Assembly: GCA_017999215.1 (NCBI GenBank)
Contig: JAGOBQ010000288.1
Coordinates: forward strand, 1 to 5,885
DNA: 5,885 nucleotides
Source of the DNA: Thermoanaerobaculia bacterium
GTDB taxonomy: Bacteria; Acidobacteriota; Thermoanaerobaculia; UBA5066
Direction: 5' to 3'
Position 1 is the first letter of the stretch. Each line of letters starts with the position of its first letter. Below are positions 5,446 to 5,885 of the stretch, piece by piece. The translations under genes and the position numbers were made by a program. The notes beneath the pieces are model-generated. The model did not search any database and was not told the DNA's origin. It saw only the letters and a list, made by a program, of their open reading frames with translations.

Positions 5446-5751
5446 TCGCGGGTGGGGGCGCTCGGACCCGGCGCGGGGGCGGATCGGGAGGGAGGAATTC
5501 TAGCCCGAGTCGCCATTCGTAACGTCCGATAAGAAATATTATGGTAAAAAACATCAATGAGAAACCTGAAAACATTCGGTTGGGGTTGGTTTGGGGCGCA
5601 GGGCTCGAGCCTCGGCTGTCTCCGCCTTACGGAAGCCCACATCGGAGAGTCCCGGCCGCTCGGCCCTTTCGCTTTCGGAACAAGTCGACGCGGAGAGACT
5701 TCGCGGCCGTTTCGACGTCTGCGTGAGGCAGAAGGTTCCGGAAGACCCGGT
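5446..5751. other. Non-coding region upstream of lptFG
   Basis: About 306 bases without a convincing gene. It contains the AT-rich promoter island (5529-5575). From 5590 to 5745 it holds several short inverted repeats: palindrome GGCTCGAGCC (5602-5611), TCTCCG/CGGAGA (5619-5624 with 5643-5648), GGCC/GGCC around a 4-base loop (5654-5657 with 5662-5665), TCTGC/GCAGA (5718-5722 with 5728-5732) and palindrome TTCCGGAA (5736-5743). None has a T tract. The open frame 5541-5726 on the plus strand starts in the AT-rich island with no ribosome binding site and looks non-coding. The segment nearest 5751 would be the 3' untranslated region of the gene at the right edge. Confidence 0.6.
5529..5557 (-). 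promoter_or_regulatory. Predicted promoter of lptFG in an AT-rich island
   Basis: Reading the minus strand, TTGATG (5557-5552, 4 of 6 of the -35 consensus) is followed by 17 bases and TCTTAT (5534-5529, 4 of 6 of the -10 consensus). A better-looking -10, CATAAT (5543-5538), is also present, but without a good -35 at standard spacing. The surrounding 5529-5575 is only about 23% GC, against very GC-rich flanks, which is itself promoter-like. Transcription would begin near 5522 and give a leader of about 77 bases. Confidence 0.45.
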
Positions 5752-5885
5752 CTACTCTTCGCTCGCGTCCGGGAGCGCGTCCGCATCCCCGGCGGACGCC
5801 TCGCCCGATCCGGCCCTCTTCTCCCCGGACTTGAGGAAGCGGCCGTCGCGCTCGAAATCGAGCTCGCCGGAGCCCAGCTTTCGGA
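5752..5885 (-). CDS. C-terminal end of an unidentified gene (5' part outside window)
   Basis: On the minus strand one frame is open from the window edge to a TAG at 5754-5752, giving the last 43 residues. The sequence reads RKLGSGELDFERDGRFLKSG and then a Gly/Ala/Asp/Glu-rich acidic tail ending in LPDASEE. Nearly every codon ends in G or C, as in the firm genes of this window, which is the main reason to call it coding. The fragment has no motif I can assign to a family; the tail is probably disordered. It points the same way as lptFG, but about 300 bases and a likely promoter separate them, so they are probably separate transcription units. Confidence 0.6.
   Translation of the reverse strand, partial: RKLGSGELDFERDGRFLKSGEKRAGSGEASAGDADALPDASEE

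Noticed and set aside
3622..5532. 636-codon open frame on the plus strand opposite lptFG
   Set aside because: The translation is almost only Glu, Asp, Arg and Gly, has no globular or membrane pattern, and lies exactly antisense to a well-supported permease.
5590..5690. Intact tRNA gene on the minus strand
   Set aside because: D-arm-like and T-arm-like pieces are present, but the T-stem has only three good pairs, the T-loop begins with C instead of T, and no 5' strand complementary to the GCGCCCC-like 3' end exists.
5541..5726. 61-codon plus-strand open frame starting with MVKNINEKPENIRLG
   Set aside because: It starts in the AT-rich island without a ribosome binding site, its composition changes abruptly, and the island is better explained as a promoter.

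Overview
The window is GC-rich chromosomal DNA, with G or C at nearly all third codon positions. It encodes housekeeping functions plus a lipopolysaccharide (LPS) exporter permease. An LptF/LptG permease implies a diderm, LPS-bearing bacterium. The GC content and compact overlapping genes would suit Acidobacteriota or a deltaproteobacterial-type lineage, but nothing here fixes the phylum. No mobile element, CRISPR array, intact tRNA/rRNA or phage-like gene is visible.

Plus strand, 1-3096: the 3' part of a CCA-tRNA nucleotidyltransferase-type gene, an exported protein of unknown function, rsmD (16S rRNA guanine methyltransferase) and metK (S-adenosylmethionine synthetase). The first three are tightly coupled: stop and start codons overlap at 526-529 (ATGA) and 1263-1266 (TTGA). 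metK follows after 49 bases, with a sigma70-like promoter of its own (its -10 box overlaps the rsmD stop codon), a very strong Shine-Dalgarno and a short leader that can fold over that Shine-Dalgarno. There is a functional link: MetK makes the SAM that RsmD consumes, and the Cca-type enzyme and RsmD both serve the translation apparatus.

Minus strand, 5445-3112: one uninterrupted 777-codon gene in which a complete LptF-like permease is followed by a complete LptG-like permease, joined by a cytoplasmic linker. In most diderms these are two genes. It converges on metK; the two stop codons lie in the opposite arms of one 11-bp hairpin (3092-3116).

5446-5751 is non-coding. It holds a strikingly AT-rich island (about 5529-5575) that gives a plausible minus-strand promoter for lptFG, and some weak inverted repeats. 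At the right edge, the last 43 codons of another minus-strand gene end at 5752.

The observations most worth following are the LptF-LptG fusion, the possible SD-masking or pseudoknotted leader of metK, the convergent hairpin holding both stop codons, and the unusually short C-terminus of the CCA-type enzyme.
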